40,001 nucleotides of DNA from an uncultured Clostridiaceae bacterium (GTDB lineage: Bacteria > Bacillota > Clostridia > Lachnospirales > Lachnospiraceae), in NCBI GenBank assembly GCA_902477765.1, contig CABSIM010000025.1, positions 1-40,001 on the forward strand, in the 5' to 3' direction. The notes under the pieces are model-generated. The model did no database searches. It was not told the origin of the DNA and saw only the letters and a program-made list of their open reading frames with translations. The position numbers were made by a program, and so were the translations under genes. Below are positions 22,401 through 37,400 of the stretch, piece after piece; within the stretch, counting starts at the first letter, position 1, and each line of letters opens with the position of its first letter.

Positions 22401-25400
22401 CATGGTTCAGACGATCCAGAAGTCCCTTGTCCACAAACTGGTTGAAGAAATTCATTTCTGCCGGTGCGTGTTCCAGAACATAACGGATCACATATTTCAG
22501 CATGCCTTCGGCAACAGCCATATTGTCATTGAGATCGGCAAAAGCCATTTCCGGCTCAATCATCCAGAATTCCGCAGCGTGGCGGGTGGTGTTGGAATTT
22601 TCGGCACGGAAGGTGGGACCGAAGGTATAGATGTTGCGGAAAGCCATGGCGTAGGTTTCGCCGTTGAGCTGGCCGCTGACGGTCAGGTTTGTGGGCTTGC
22701 CGAAGAAATCCTGGGTGAAATCCACAGCACCGTCGGCGGTTTTGGGGATATTGTTCAGATCCATTGTGGTTACCTGGAACATTTCTCCGGCACCTTCACA
22801 GTCACTTCCTGTGATCAGAGGTGTATGCACATAAACGAAGCCCTGTTCCTGGAAATACTGATGGATTGCGTAGGCAATCAGGGAACGGACACGGAATACA
22901 GCCTGGAAGGTATTGGTTCTGGGACGCAGATGGGAAATGGTACGCAGGTATTCAAAACTGTGGCGTTTTTTCTGAAGGGGGTAATCCGCACTGGAAGCAC
23001 CTTCCACCTCAATTTCCTCTGCCTGGATTTCAAAGGGCTGTTTTGCCTCGGGAGTTGCCACCAGAGTTCCCTTTACAAGAAGGGCAGCCCCCACATTGGT
23101 CTTGGAAATTTCAGCAAAGTTGGCCATGGTGTCATGGTATACAACCTGCAGGGTGTCGAAGCAGCTGCCGTCATTGAGAACGATGAAGCCGAAAGACTTG
23201 GAATCGCGGATGCTGCGGACCCAGCCGCCCACACGGACTTCTTTGCCGAGATATTTTTCACGCTCATCAAAGAGCTGTTTTACTGTAATGAGATCCATTG
23301 TTTTTTCTCCTTTATCGAAAGCTTATTCCGCCGAATCAGAAAAAGACGGAATAAAACCAGTTTATGACAGTATAGCGTATTTTACGCGGAGATTCAAGGG
23401 GGAAAAGAAAGTGACTAACAGCTATAACACCTATTCATAACATTCATAAATGGTACGGACATATTTGTTGGTAAATTAAAAAATGATATGGTAACATTTA
23501 GGATAACCACAAAACATTGACACAAGAAAAAGCACAGAGCGACAGATACAGGCTCTGTTATTTACTGACAGTTCCAGAAAGGACAGACTGAAAAGAAAGT
23601 ACGGAACTGCAGGAAAAGGGGAGGGGTGCAGATGGAACTTTATCAGCTGCGGTATTTTGCCCGGGCGGCTAAATATGAGAATATTTCCATGGCAGCTCAG
23701 GAACTCCATGTGACCCAGCCATCCATCAGCAAGGCCATCCGCGCACTGGAAAAAGAACTGCAGACAGAACTCATGAGGAAGAGCGGAAAACACTGTGTTC
23801 TGACTTATGAAGGACGGATCATGCAGGCACGCCTGATTCCTCTTCTGGACGAACTGGACGAACTTGCAAAGGAAGTACGGAGAGGCGAACGAAAGAAAGT
23901 GATACGTCTGAATACTCTGTCCGGAGAGCTTCTGGTACCGGAACTGATCCGCAGGTTCCGCCAGGAAAATCCGGATGTTTTTTTTAATATACTGGAAAGG
24001 CGGGAAGGAATCAGCTGGGACGTATGCATCCGGAGCACACTTCCGAAGATCTTTTTCAACAGTGCCCAGAAACTGATGGACGAGAAAATTGTTCTGGCGT
24101 TTCATAAGGATTCGTGGCTGCGGGAAAAAGAAATCATATCTCTGGAAGACATCTCAAATGAGAATTTTATCATGCTGAAAGAAGGAGGAAGCATCCGCAT
24201 GATCTCCGATCAGATTTTCAAACGGGCGGGATTTATTCCCAATGTGGCGTTTGAGTGTGATAATCCTCATATTCTGAAGAGAATGGTTCAGGAGGGACTG
24301 GGAGTCACGGTATGGCCGCAGTACTCATGGCGTTCCCGTCTGACGGAAGAAGAAAATTATTCTGATGTCTGCTTCCGGCCGCTGGATATTCCGGGATTTA
24401 TGAGGTCATTGTATCTTGTTTATCAGAAAGATGTCAAGATGACACCGGAATTGAAAGCTTTTTCTGAATTTACTGTGCATTACTTTGAGTCTGTGTGCAA
24501 ATAAAACGAAACATGTGAAAAAGATTCGGAAAACATTCGAGAGCCGAATATATTACATTCACAACATTTATTGGACACATGAATCGTTTGAAATTATAAT
24601 ATGAGTTAAAGAAAGCGCTTCTTTTTAAGAACTGAACCATCGGGGGAATGGTCGGGGCGGCAGTTTGCCTCTTCTTAAAAAGGAGCGCTTTTTTATATGT
24701 AACCGTTGTCAGACTAAAAAACAGGAGGGAAAGGTATATGAAAAAAAGGTTCTACCGTATGGCGGCGATTGTAATGGCAGCAGCAATGCTGACTGGAAGT
24801 CTAGCAGGATGTTCGTCCCAGTCAGGCAGCAGTGAGACTCCGGCAGGGGCAAATGAAGCCGGAACCACACAGGCCGCTGCAGCGGAAAACGGCGGAGAAG
24901 AAGCAGAATCCGGCTCCTTCAACCCAAAGACACCTGCGGAAGGGCTGGCACTGAAAGAAGATATTGTAATCGGTATGAAATCAAAGCATACCACCATCGA
25001 CCAGATGGAGGCCAGCAATACCCAGCATAACTATATGTGGCGTATGATCTATGACACCCTGGTACACTTTAATAATGAAACAAAGGAACTGGAACCTCAG
25101 CTGGCCACCGAGTGGTCCACGGATGACGGCGGAAAGACTTATATATTTAAACTTCGTGACGGTGTAAAATTCCACAACGGTGAGACCCTTAAGGCTTCTG
25201 ATGTGGTCTTTACATTTAACAGAATGGAAGGAACTACATCATGCAACGGTGTTTTCGTAAAGGTAGAGAGCGTTGAGGCTGTAGACGATCTGACTGTAAA
25301 GATGACACTGGTGGATCCCAATCTTGACTGGCCCTATATGATGACGCTTCCCACAGCATCCATTATGAACGAGAAGGCTGTAACAGATGATCCCGAACGG

Positions 25401-28400
25401 GGTCCCGGCGTCGGAACCGGACCATGGCAGGTGGATTCCTATGAATTCGGAAATTATACGACTCTGACGGCATTTGAGGACAGCTGGAGAGGCGCACCTT
25501 ATGCCAAGACCTTTACATTCCGTTATATCCCGGAGGATTCCGCAAGGCTGATTGCCCTTCAGAACGGGGAAATCGATATCTGTGCGGAACCGGCAACCAT
25601 CGAGCTGGGAAGAATTGAGGAAGATCCCAAACTGGACCTTGTATCCTATGACGGCGGCTCTCTTACATATTTTGCATTCAACACGCAGAAAGAACCGGCA
25701 AGCAATGAGGATCTCCGCAAGGCGGTTGCATACGCCATTGATATTGACAGTATCATTGCAGTTGCTGCAGAAGGACACGGAAAAAAAGCCACTTCCTTCT
25801 GGGGATGGGATGAATACGGATACTATGACTGCGGCGGATATGAGAGAGATCTTGACAAGGCAAAAGAATACCTGGCAAAGGCATTCCCCAACGGAGGAGC
25901 AACTCTGGATATCTCCTGCAGCGGTGCTGAGAGAAAGACCATTGCAGAGATGATGCAGAGCCAGTTAAAAGAAATCGGACTGGAAGTGAATATTACGGAA
26001 CTGGATTCCGCGGGAATCAGTACCAGTACAACAAACGGCGAGCATCAGTCCTGTATTTACGGCATGGGATTCAATATCTTCGGTGATGACGCAAGAAGGA
26101 TCCTGCAGCCTGGTTCTGCTGTAAACAAAGCACATTATGACAGCCAGGAAGTTATGGACCTGCTGGACAAAGCGGTTGCGGAAACGGATGAAGCCACCAG
26201 AAAAGAATACTACAAGCAGATTCAGGAAGATATTTACGAACACGTACCCTATATTCCGCTTTACTTTGCAGACGGATTCATCGGCGTGAAGAAAGGCACA
26301 GGCGGAATCGATATTTATCCTACCAGCCATCATGATTATTCATACGTTTTCGTACCGGCAGAATAAACCCGGCATCAGGCCGTAACAGACGGCCGCTGAG
26401 AATCACAGGAGGGTATTATGTATCGTTATGTTATCAAAAGACTTCTTATGATGATACCGGTCATCATCGGCGTCTCGTTCCTGGTGTTTTTCATCATGGA
26501 CCTGGCGCCGGGCGACGCCGTGGATCTGATGGCTCCGGAGGGGGCAACGGCAGAGGACCTGGAAGCCATACGCCATGATCTGGGTCTGGATAAACCGGTG
26601 GTCGTACGCTACATTGATTACATGTCGGGCATGCTCCGGGGAGACATGGGGGTTTCCTACGTATCCAAAACCGATGTGTTTGAAACATACATTGAAAAAC
26701 TCCCGGCAACGATCAAGCTGTCGTTTGCCTCCATTCTCGTATCCATTCTCCTGTCGGTGCCGCTGGGTATTTACTCAGCGACCCGGCAGGGAACCGTGCA
26801 GGACAATATCAGCATGGTACTAGCCATTGTTGGACTATCCATGCCTAATTTCTGGCTGGGCCTGCTGCTGATTATTGCTTTTTCCCTGAATCTTCACTGG
26901 TTTCCGTCGGGCGGTGATCAGACGCTCTCATCCATTGTGCTGCCGGCCATCACCATAGGAACAGGTCTTATGGCGACGCTGACCAGAACCACCCGTTCTT
27001 CCATGCTGGATGTGCTGAAGCAGGAGTATCTGAGAACAGCCAGAGCCAAGGGAATCCCGGAAAAAACCGTGGTTATGTCCCATGCACTCAGGAATGCCCT
27101 GATTCCCATCATAACAATCATGGGAACCCAGCTGGCGGGCGTTCTGGGAGGAAGCGTTCTGACAGAAACCGTATTTGCCTGGCCCGGAGTCGGCAGACTG
27201 ATCGTCGATTCCCTGAACATGCGGGATACGCCTCTTGTAACCGGAAGCATTATTATGACCACAATCCTGGTCAGCATTGTGCTTCTGATGGTTGACCTTC
27301 TTTACGCGGCTGTGGATCCCCGTATCAAGGCTCAGTATGTAACGAAAAGGGGGAAGAAGAAAAATGGCTAAAACCGCAGCAACCACCCAGAAAAAAGCAC
27401 GCAGCCAGGCCGGAGAAGTATGGCATCAGTTCAGGAAAAACAAAGGCGCGATGGTGGGAGGAGCCATTGTTGCGGTTATCGTTTTTATTGCACTGTTCGC
27501 AGACGTGCTGATGGACTATGATACCCAGGTAATCGGACAGAATCTTGCTGAGAGGCTTCAGGGCCCCAGCTCAGCCCACTGGTTCGGCACTGATGAACTG
27601 GGAAGAGATATTTTCTGCCGTATCATGTACGGTACCAGGTTTTCCTGTTCCGTAGGTCTGGTGGCGGTTGCCATCGGTCTGATCCTGGGAGTGACTCTGG
27701 GAGCCGTTGCCGGATTCTTCGGCGGCTGGCTGGAAGAACTGATTATGAGGTGTACGGATATTCTGGGAGCAGTTCCCAACATGCTGATGGCCATCGTCAT
27801 CGTCTCGGTTCTGGGACAGAGCATCTGGAATCTGATGCTGGCAGTGGGAATTACCAGTGTTCCGCAGTTTGTCAGAATTACGAGAGCAGCGGTTCTGACC
27901 GTACGGAATCAGGAATATGTGGAGGCTTCAAAGGCAATCGGGCTGAATAACAGAAAAATCATTTTCAAGCATATTCTTCCCAACTGTCTTTCACCGATTA
28001 TCGTACAGGCAACGCTTCGTGTGGCATCCGCCATTATTTCCGCCTCCAGCCTGAGTTTCCTGGGGCTCGGTGTTCCCGCACCGTCACCGGAATGGGGAGC
28101 TTTGCTGTCAGGCGGAAGAAAATACATCAGGGACTATTCCTATATGACATTGTTTCCGGGACTGGCCATTATGATCACGGTACTGGCCCTGAACCTGATG
28201 GGAGACGGACTCAGAGATGCTCTGGATCCGAAACTTAAGAAATAGGAGGTATGGGAACGTGGCAGACACAAAGGAAATGGTTCTTGAACTGGAAAATCTG
28301 ACTGTAAAGTTCGTGCTGGAGGATGAGACTGTGGAAGCAGTCAACGGAGTCAGCCTGCAGATCAAAAAAGGAGAAACCCTGGGGCTCGTGGGAGAGACCG

Positions 28401-31400
28401 GAGCCGGAAAGACAACAACAGCCCTTTCCATGCTGAGGCTGATCGACTCTCCTCCGGGAGTTATGGAATGTGACAAAATGCAGGTATGCGGACAGGATAT
28501 CATGAAAATGACGCCGCAGGAACTGGAGCATATAAGAGGAAGTCTGGTGTCCATGATCTTCCAGGATCCCATGACTTCTCTGAACCCTGTGTTTACAGTG
28601 GGACAGCAGATAGCAGAAAGCCTGGAACGCCATGAAAATCTGGGAAAAACAGAGGCCTGGAAAAAGGCGGAAGATATGCTGGAGCTGGTGGGTATTCCGA
28701 GGGAACGCGCCATTGAATATCCCCATCAGTTTTCAGGCGGAATGAAGCAGAGGGTTATCATTGCCATTGCACTGGCCTGCAGCCCGCAGCTTCTGATTGC
28801 CGATGAACCCACAACAGCCCTGGATGTGACCATCCAGGCTCAGATTCTTCAGCTGATGAAGGAACTGAAAGAGAAGAAAAATACATCCGTCATCATGATT
28901 ACCCATGATCTGGGAATCGTTGCAGAGACCTGCGACCGGGTTGCTGTTATGTATGCCGGCAAGATCATAGAAGAAGGTAATCTGGAGGAAGTGTTTAACC
29001 ACACACTTCATCCCTATACAGAGGGGCTGTTTAATTCTCTTCCCAATATCAAAAAAAGAAAAGACAAGCTGCAGCCCATTCATGGTCTGATGCCGGATCC
29101 GACAGATCTCCCCGAAGGATGTGCCTTTGCTCCCAGATGTGATTATGCGACGGAGGCATGTAAAACCAGAAAACCGGAACTCGTATGTTTCGGAGGTACC
29201 CATAAAGCTGCCTGTCTTGCCTATGAGCGGCCCGGGTTCCATATAGAGAGGGGGAAAGACAATGGCTGAGCCGATTCTGGAGGTGAAAAATCTCCGAAAA
29301 TATTTTAAAACTGCCCGCGGGACTCTCCATGCGGTGGATGATGTGACTTTTACAATCGAAAAAGGAAAGACTCTGGGCATTGTCGGCGAATCCGGCTGCG
29401 GCAAATCCACAACGGGCCGTGCTATTCTGAGACTTCTGGAACCCACTTCCGGTCAGGTTATTTTTAACGGAGTGGATGTGACAGCGCTGAGCGCTTCCGG
29501 AATGAGAAAAATGCGCCATGACATGCAGATCATTTTTCAGGATCCGTTTTCTTCCCTGGATCCAAGAAAAACGGTCAGCCAGACCATTGCAGAACCCATC
29601 ATTGAAAACCATCTGCTGAGAGACAAGAAGGCCATTATGGACCGGGTGCGCGAGCTGATGGACACGGTAGGACTGGCGCAGCGTCTGGTCAACGCATATC
29701 CCCATGAGCTGGACGGCGGCCGCAGACAGAGAATCGGAATTGCCAGAGCTCTGGCAATGGAACCCAAATTTATTGTGTGTGATGAGCCGGTTTCCGCCCT
29801 GGATGTATCCATTCAGGCTCAGATTCTGAATCTTCTTCAGGAGCTGAAGGAAAAAATGGGGCTTACATTTATTTTCATAACGCATGATCTGTCCGTGGTC
29901 AACCATTTTGCCGATGAGATCGCGGTCATGTATCTGGGACAGCTGATCGAAAAAGCACCGACGGAAGAACTGTTTGATCATCCCATTCACCCATATACAA
30001 GGGCGCTTCTTTCTGCAATCCCCATACCTGAAGTGGGAATCGAAAGACCTGAAAGAATACTTCTGAAGGGAGAAATCAGTTCTCCCATTGATCCGCCGGA
30101 TGAGTGCCGTTTCGCAAAACGCTGCATTTATACCTGTGATCAGTGTCATAAAGCCTGTCCGGGTCTTGTGGAAGTATCCCCGGGACACTTTGTGGCCTGT
30201 CATCTCTGGAAGGATTTTACCGAAGGAAAAGAATCGTGATCCGGAAGTCCGGAGAACGCGGAGGAGTCTTTTTCATGCGTACTCCGGACTCATGGAGACC
30301 AGTATCAGGAGGTACGGAAACATGTATCAGGTATCGGAGAAAACCAGAAAGCAGTTTGAAACGATGATGGGGCTGGACTGTGTCAGAAAAGCCCTGGAAT
30401 TTATCAGAGAGGATCAGGAACAGACGATCAGAGATCAGAAAGAGCTGGTTCTCATTGAGGCGCCTACAGGTCAGGAACAGAAACGGGCAGAGGTATTTGC
30501 GGAAAGGTTCCGGCAGCTGGGACTGGAAGATGTCCATATTGACCGGGGCGGAAATGTGGTCGGGGTCAGAAAAGGAACCGGACATGGCCCTAGGGTTCTG
30601 CTGGAAGGACATATGGATACGGTATTCCCTTTCGGAACGGTTACGGAAGTAAAGGAAAAGGACGGATTTCTGTACGCACCGGGAATCGGTGATGACACCA
30701 GAGCGCTGGCCATGCTTCTCTGCGTGATCCGTGCCCTGAATCATACGGAGATCGCTACGGACGGAGATATTGTATTTGTGGGAACCACCAGGGAAGAAGG
30801 CATGGGCGGCCTTGGAGGAATGAAAGATTTTCTGGCAGACAACGATGATATTGATATTTCTCTCAGCCTGGATAACAATGACATGAGCGGACTGGTTTAT
30901 GAGGCCACGGGCGGTGAGACTTATGAAGTGAACTTTTATGGCATCGGAGGACATGCATTCGGATGTTTCGGGAAAATGGCTCAGCCCATTCATGCAGCGG
31001 CCAGAGCTGTGGCGAAAATTGCGGACTTTGTGGTGCCGTCAGACCCGAAGACCAGTTTCTGCGTATCCAATTTCCATGGAGGAAATGACGCCGGAGTCCA
31101 TGCCATTGCGCCCAGAGCTACCATAAAATTCAATTTCCGTTCCAACTCACCAGCCGAGCTGGAAAAACTCAGGGATAATATTTTCCGGGCTATTGAGGAT
31201 GCCTGCAGAGAAGAAAGTGAAAAATGGGACTGTGACACCATTACATGGGATCAGAAACTGATCAGCCAGATTCCGGGCGGCACACAGGATCCGAACTCTC
31301 CTCTGGTGGAAACTGCATATCTGGGACTGGATTCTCTGGGAATCACACCGGAATTTTTTAAAGGCGGATGCACCAATGCCAACGTGGCGATTTCCAGAAA

Positions 31401-34400
31401 CATTCCGGCGCTGTGTATGGGCCGCGCCTACGCGCCGGATGAAAATTCCAAAAATATCATGAATCACAGCGTCAATGAAAAATTCCCGGTGAAGGGTGCA
31501 TATATGGCGGTACAGCAGGCATTTATGGTGCTGATGATGTCCGTGGGAATCAGCGGGAAATTTGATTCCATAGTGGGTAAAAAGCAAAAATAGAGTGTGT
31601 ATCGGGGGAAGCAGAATATGAAACAGATCAGTCTGATCGCCACCGGAGACGCGTTCATCACCCGGAGGTTCCCGGAAGGCGGATATGAAGGGTTTGAAGC
31701 GGTACGTGACTGCATCAGCAGCTATGATGTGAAGTTTTCGAACCTGGAAATGACATTCCATGAAGAAGAAGGATATCCGGCTGCTTTTTCCGGAGGAACC
31801 TGGGCCATGGCGGATCCCAGGACCCTGGATGACATGAAGTCCTATGGATTTAATCTCTATAATACGGCCAACAACCATTCCTGCGATTACAGTCATGGCG
31901 GAGTCCTGGCCACCATCCGGAATCTTCGGCAGAGGGATATGGTGTTTGCCGGAACCGGAAAAAATCTGGCGGAGGCTTCGGCTCCCTGCTATCTGGAAAC
32001 GAAACAGGGCAGAGTGGCTCTCATTGCCGTATCCGCCACCTTTCATGAGTCGGGAATGGCCGGCGGACAGAGCGGCGAACTGTGGGGAAGGCCCGGTCTT
32101 AATCCGCTCCGGTTTGAGACCATCTACCATGTAACAGAGGAAAACTATAAAAAAGCCGCAGGCCTGGCGGCGCTGACCAAGATCAATGCGGCGGCGGAAA
32201 ACTCCATAAAGAACGGGTACAGCAATCCGCCGGCGGAAGGAACACTGCCTTTCGGAAAATACAAATTCGTACTGGATGAAAAAGACTGGGTCGAGAGCCG
32301 TCCGTTTGCAGCAGACATGGAACGTGTGGAAGCCGAGATCCGGGAGGCAGGAAAACAGGCAGACGTGGTGCTTGTAAGTTTTCATGCCCATGAAACGGAC
32401 GGAGAGGACACAAAAGTGCCGGCCATGTTTCTGGAGACCTTTTCCCGCCGGGCCGTGGATGCGGGAGCGGACGCGGTCATCGGACACGGACCTCATGAAC
32501 TGAGGGGCATTGAGATCTATAAGGGAAAGCCGATATTCTACAGCCTTGGAAATTTCCTGTTTGAGACGGAGACGGTGGGCAAGCAGCCTTATGACGCCTA
32601 CATAAACAAGAAGATGCCGGCGGATACCAAGGTGGGAACCTATATGGATGCCAGAAGCAAAAACGGAACGGCCGGCTATGGGGTTCTGCCGGAAATCTGG
32701 TTTTCGGTCATGGCCGGATGGTTCATGGAAGAAGGAAAAACCAGGGAAATAAGACTGTATCCCATTTCTCTCGGAATGGAGAGAAAACGGTCTCAGAAAG
32801 GCGTGCCGGTGATGACGGGAGATGAGGAAGTCCTGAAGTATCTTGCGGATCTGTCAGAACCCTACGGAACCAGAATTGAGATCCGAGACGGAGTGGGATA
32901 TATCCTGCTTTAAACAGCTCACCTCTGCAGAACCGGCGGTATTGCCTCCTTTTTTCTGCCGGATCTGTGTGAATGCCGGATGAAGAGGACGCCCCTCTTT
33001 GTCCGGCATTTATAATGGACAGATATGAACCGGAAAGAATAAAAGGACAGACATGTCGAATAATGGCAGAAAGTATATATTTGGACATATCTAGTGGTAA
33101 AAACAGAATTGATATGATAATATAGTTAGGGGAGTCAATCAATCTGATAATTCTGCACTGAAAAGCAGGATTTGCGAAGAAAGGAGAATCACGGTGGAGG
33201 AAAAGAAAAAACAGATCATCGAGGCTGTCGACCGGTCCAGGGAGGATCTTCTGGCATTGTCAAAGAATATTCATGACAATCCGGAACTGGGATTTGAAGA
33301 ATTCAAGGCGCTGGAGTTTATCAGCGGTACACTGGAAAAACACGGATTTCAGGTTCAGAAGGGATACGGCGGACTTGCCACATCATTCCGCGCAGAAAAG
33401 ACCGGAAAGGAAAACGGGCCCACAGTGGCATTCCTTGCTGAATATGATGCACTGAAAGGTGTCGGTCATGGATGCGGACACAACCTGATTGCCACCTGTT
33501 CTGTGGGAGCTTTTCTGGGACTGGCATCGGTCATGGATGAGCTGCCGGGCCGCATCTGTATCATCGGAACACCTGCGGAAGAAGGCGGAGCCGGAAAAGT
33601 AAAACTTCTGAGGAACGGAGCATTCGATGACGTGGACTTTGCCCTGATGATGCATCCGTCCAGCGGAGGTTCCAACCTGGTGGGAAGAGGAGGAAGAGCC
33701 GCCTGCACTGTAAAAGTGAACTTCAGGGGAAAAGGAGCACATTCTTCCGTGCCGAAAAACGGAATTAATGCCCTGAGCGCCGTGATCCATGTGTTCAATC
33801 AGATTGATCTGATGCGTCCGACTCTTGACCCCCAGGATAATATCAACGGAATCATTACCAACGGAGGTTCTGCGGCCAACGTGATTCCGGCGGCGGCCAG
33901 CTGTGAGTTCTGTGTCCGGGCGGATACCATGAAGCGGATAGAGGAACTGATCGGGATCATCAGAGGCTGCGTGAAAAATGCTGAAAACCTGACCGGGGCA
34001 GTCGGGGGAGTTTCCTGGGATGATATTTCCGCAGAGCGGTATCCCAACAGACCCATATGCCAGGCCTTCAAGGACAATATGCATGAGCTGGGAATCGAGA
34101 TGACCTGGCCGGATCCCGCAAAACAGTACGGATCTTCCGACATCGGAAATGTCTCCATCAAGATCCCGGCCATTCATGACTATCTGTCTATTACGGATGA
34201 TAAGACGCTTCAGGCCCACACTGCCGAATACGCTGAGGCGGCGGGAAGCCCCGAGGCCCAGGAGGTGTGCCTGAAAGGAGCCAAGGGACTGGCCATGACA
34301 GGATATGATATTCTGTCTGACACGGAATTCCAGAAAGAAATCCTGGAATACCATGAAAAGCAGATTCCGGATTTCTATAAATAAAAGAAGTCCCGGAAAA

Positions 34401-37400
34401 TTCCGGACTTCCGGAAACTGCAGAAGTCTGTCAGGAAAAACATTCCTTTTGAATGGAAGGGAGTACATATATGAACAAAATAACCAAATCCGGCCGCTTT
34501 CTGTTTGAGCAGCTGACAGAGCAGATCCGGGTACAGAATGAGGCGGCGGGCATTGCGGTCGCCATTGTGGATGCAGAAGGAAATACTGCGTATGAACAGT
34601 ATTTCGGGTTCCGGGATGCAGAGCAGAAACTGCCCATCAATCAGGATACGATTTTTGGCCTGGCCTCCGTGACCAAATCTTTTGTGGCTCTGTCCATCAT
34701 GCAGCTGGCAGAGGCAGGAAAAGTGGATCTGGAAGCCCCGGTCAGCCGTTATATTCCTGAATTTACCAATAAAAATCAGGAGACGGTCAGAGTCTGGCAT
34801 TTCCTCTGCCACTGTGCCGGATTCTACCCGGTGCACAGAACCGTAATCAGGGAGATTGCCGGAAAGCTGGGGCTGAGCGAGGAAAAAGACGGAGATCTGG
34901 CCTTCCATGAAGGCCTGGCCGAGGCGGGAGCCAGAGCTGTGGCAGAACAGCTGGATGCACAGACCAGAGAGAACGGTCTCATCGGAAAACCGGGAGAATA
35001 TATGAGCTACTGCAATGACGGATTCGGACTTCTCTCGGAAATCGTCCGCAGAACCGGCGGAGAAAAATCTTTTGCCGGCTATGTGAAAAAACATATTCTG
35101 GATCCTCTCGGAATGAGCCGGAGCGGCTGCGATTTCCTGAGACCGCGTCTGGACGAAAATGCGGCTCTATTATATAAGAAGAAAGACGGCGAGATGACTG
35201 TCTGCCGGGACTATTATGACAATGCATTTGTTCTGGGAGGCGCAGGAGCCATGAAATCCACGGTCTCCGATATGAAAAAATATATCGGCATGTATCTGAA
35301 CCAGGGAAAGGGACCGGACGGAACCAGAATTCTTTCCATGGAAGGGGTTCGCGCCATGTGTAAACCGAGGATCGAATACAGGGCAGGAAGTTATTACTGC
35401 TACGGGCTTTCCACAAAGATGCTGGATGATCTGACTGTGGTGGAACATGGCGGAAGTCTGACAGGTGTTTCTTCCAATATGTCCTGGTCCTATGGCGCGG
35501 GGGCCGGAGTCATTGTTCTCTGCAATACGTCGGGCGTACCTGTCAGCGTCATTGCAGATGCAGCCATGCGGATGTACACCGGACGGAGTCCTCTGGATTC
35601 CAGGGACCAGTACCGGGAAATCTGCTGGACAGATGAAAAGAAAAAAGCCGTCTGCGGTACATACCGTTCCGGAGAGGGCGAGCAGGTGGAAATCCGCCTG
35701 GAAGACGGCGCACTGAAGACCCGTGTATCCGGAAAAGAAGTGCTGATGGTTCCTGTTCAGGAATATCTCGGCATTGTCAGAAATCCGGGAAATGATGCGC
35801 CGCTGAAACTGTTTGCAGATGAAAACGGGGAAATTTTTGCCGTGGGATTCGGCGGGAGAATGCTTCCGAGAGTATAACGGACCGGGTGCCGCGGACAGCA
35901 AAAATAATATTATGGAGGGGTAAGAATGGATATTTTTGAACAGATCAGGAGCATGACAGACGAAATGGCGGGGGAACTGGTGGCCCAGAGGCGCGATTTC
36001 CACAAATACGCGGAAAAAGGCTGGTTTGAAATGAGGACATCTTCCATTATTGCCAGAAAACTTGCGGATATGGGGTATGAGGTCCTGGTTGGCGATCAGG
36101 TCTGCAAAAAGGATTCCAGAATGGGTGTTCCTTCCGAGGAAGAACTGGATGCGCAGTATGAGCGCGCTGTTGCTCAGGGGGCAGATCCGGAATTCGTAAA
36201 GTATACCAAAGGCGGAATGACCGGAGTCATCGGCATTCTCCGCTGCGGTGAAGGACCGACGGTGGCCATGCGTTTTGATATTGACGCGCTGGGCGTGTTT
36301 GAGGAGAAAGATCCCAGCCATCGTCCGGCAAAAGAAGGTTTCGCATCTGTCAATGAAGGTTTCATGCATGCCTGCGGACATGACGGACATGCCACCATCG
36401 GTCTTGGTGTGGCAAAAGTCCTGATGGCAATCCGCGACTCCCTTCACGGAACCGTGAAGCTGATTTTCCAGCCGGCGGAAGAAGGCGTGCGGGGCGCCAA
36501 ATCTATTGTGGACAACGGCCATCTGGATGGAGTGGATTACCTGATCGGTTCCCATGTATCTGATAAAGATGAGAATGATCCAGCGGCAGTCATTCCGGGA
36601 AGCCACGGCTCTCTGGCAACCACAAAATACGATGTGGTTTTCCATGGCAAATCCTCTCACGCAGGCGGTTCTCCCGAAATCGGCAAGAATGTCATGCTGG
36701 CAGTGGGTACGGCGATCCTGAATCTGTACGCAATTCCGCGCCATTCCGGCGGTGAGTCCCGTGTCAATGTGGGCACCGTGGTGGCCGGAAGCGGCAGGAA
36801 CGTCATTGCAGATGAAGCCAAGATGGAAATTGAAGTCAGAGGAGAAACGACGGAAGTCAACAAGTTTATGGAAGAGTATGCGGTGAATGTCATTGAGAAT
36901 GCGGCCAGAATGCATGGCTGTACCAGTGAGATGAAACTGATGGGTTCCGCATATTCTCTGGCCAGTGATCAGGAACTGATGGATCGGGTACGCCGTGTAT
37001 GCGAGGAAAATCTCCACATGCAGGTTTCCGATGTCACCAGCAGCAAGAACGGAGGCAGCGAAGACGTTTCCTATATGATGCACAGAGTGCAGGAACAGGG
37101 AGGCCAGGCCACCTTCATGCGTGTCCTTACAAAAGAAGCAGGACCGGCACACAACCGGCGCTTTGATTTTGACGAGCAGGTGCTTCCCAATGCGGTGAAG
37201 GTCTTCTGCGGAACCGTATATGATATCATGAAGTAAATATCCGAAAGCTGCAGAACCATTCTTTCCGGAATGGTTTCTGCCGCTTTTTCGCGGGACGGAA
37301 CAGAAGGAAGATAATGAACACTTTTATTCCGCACGAAAGAAGGAAAAAGGTAAAATTATGCAGGATGCTGTAAGAACATGAAGAGAAAAAGCAGGAATTC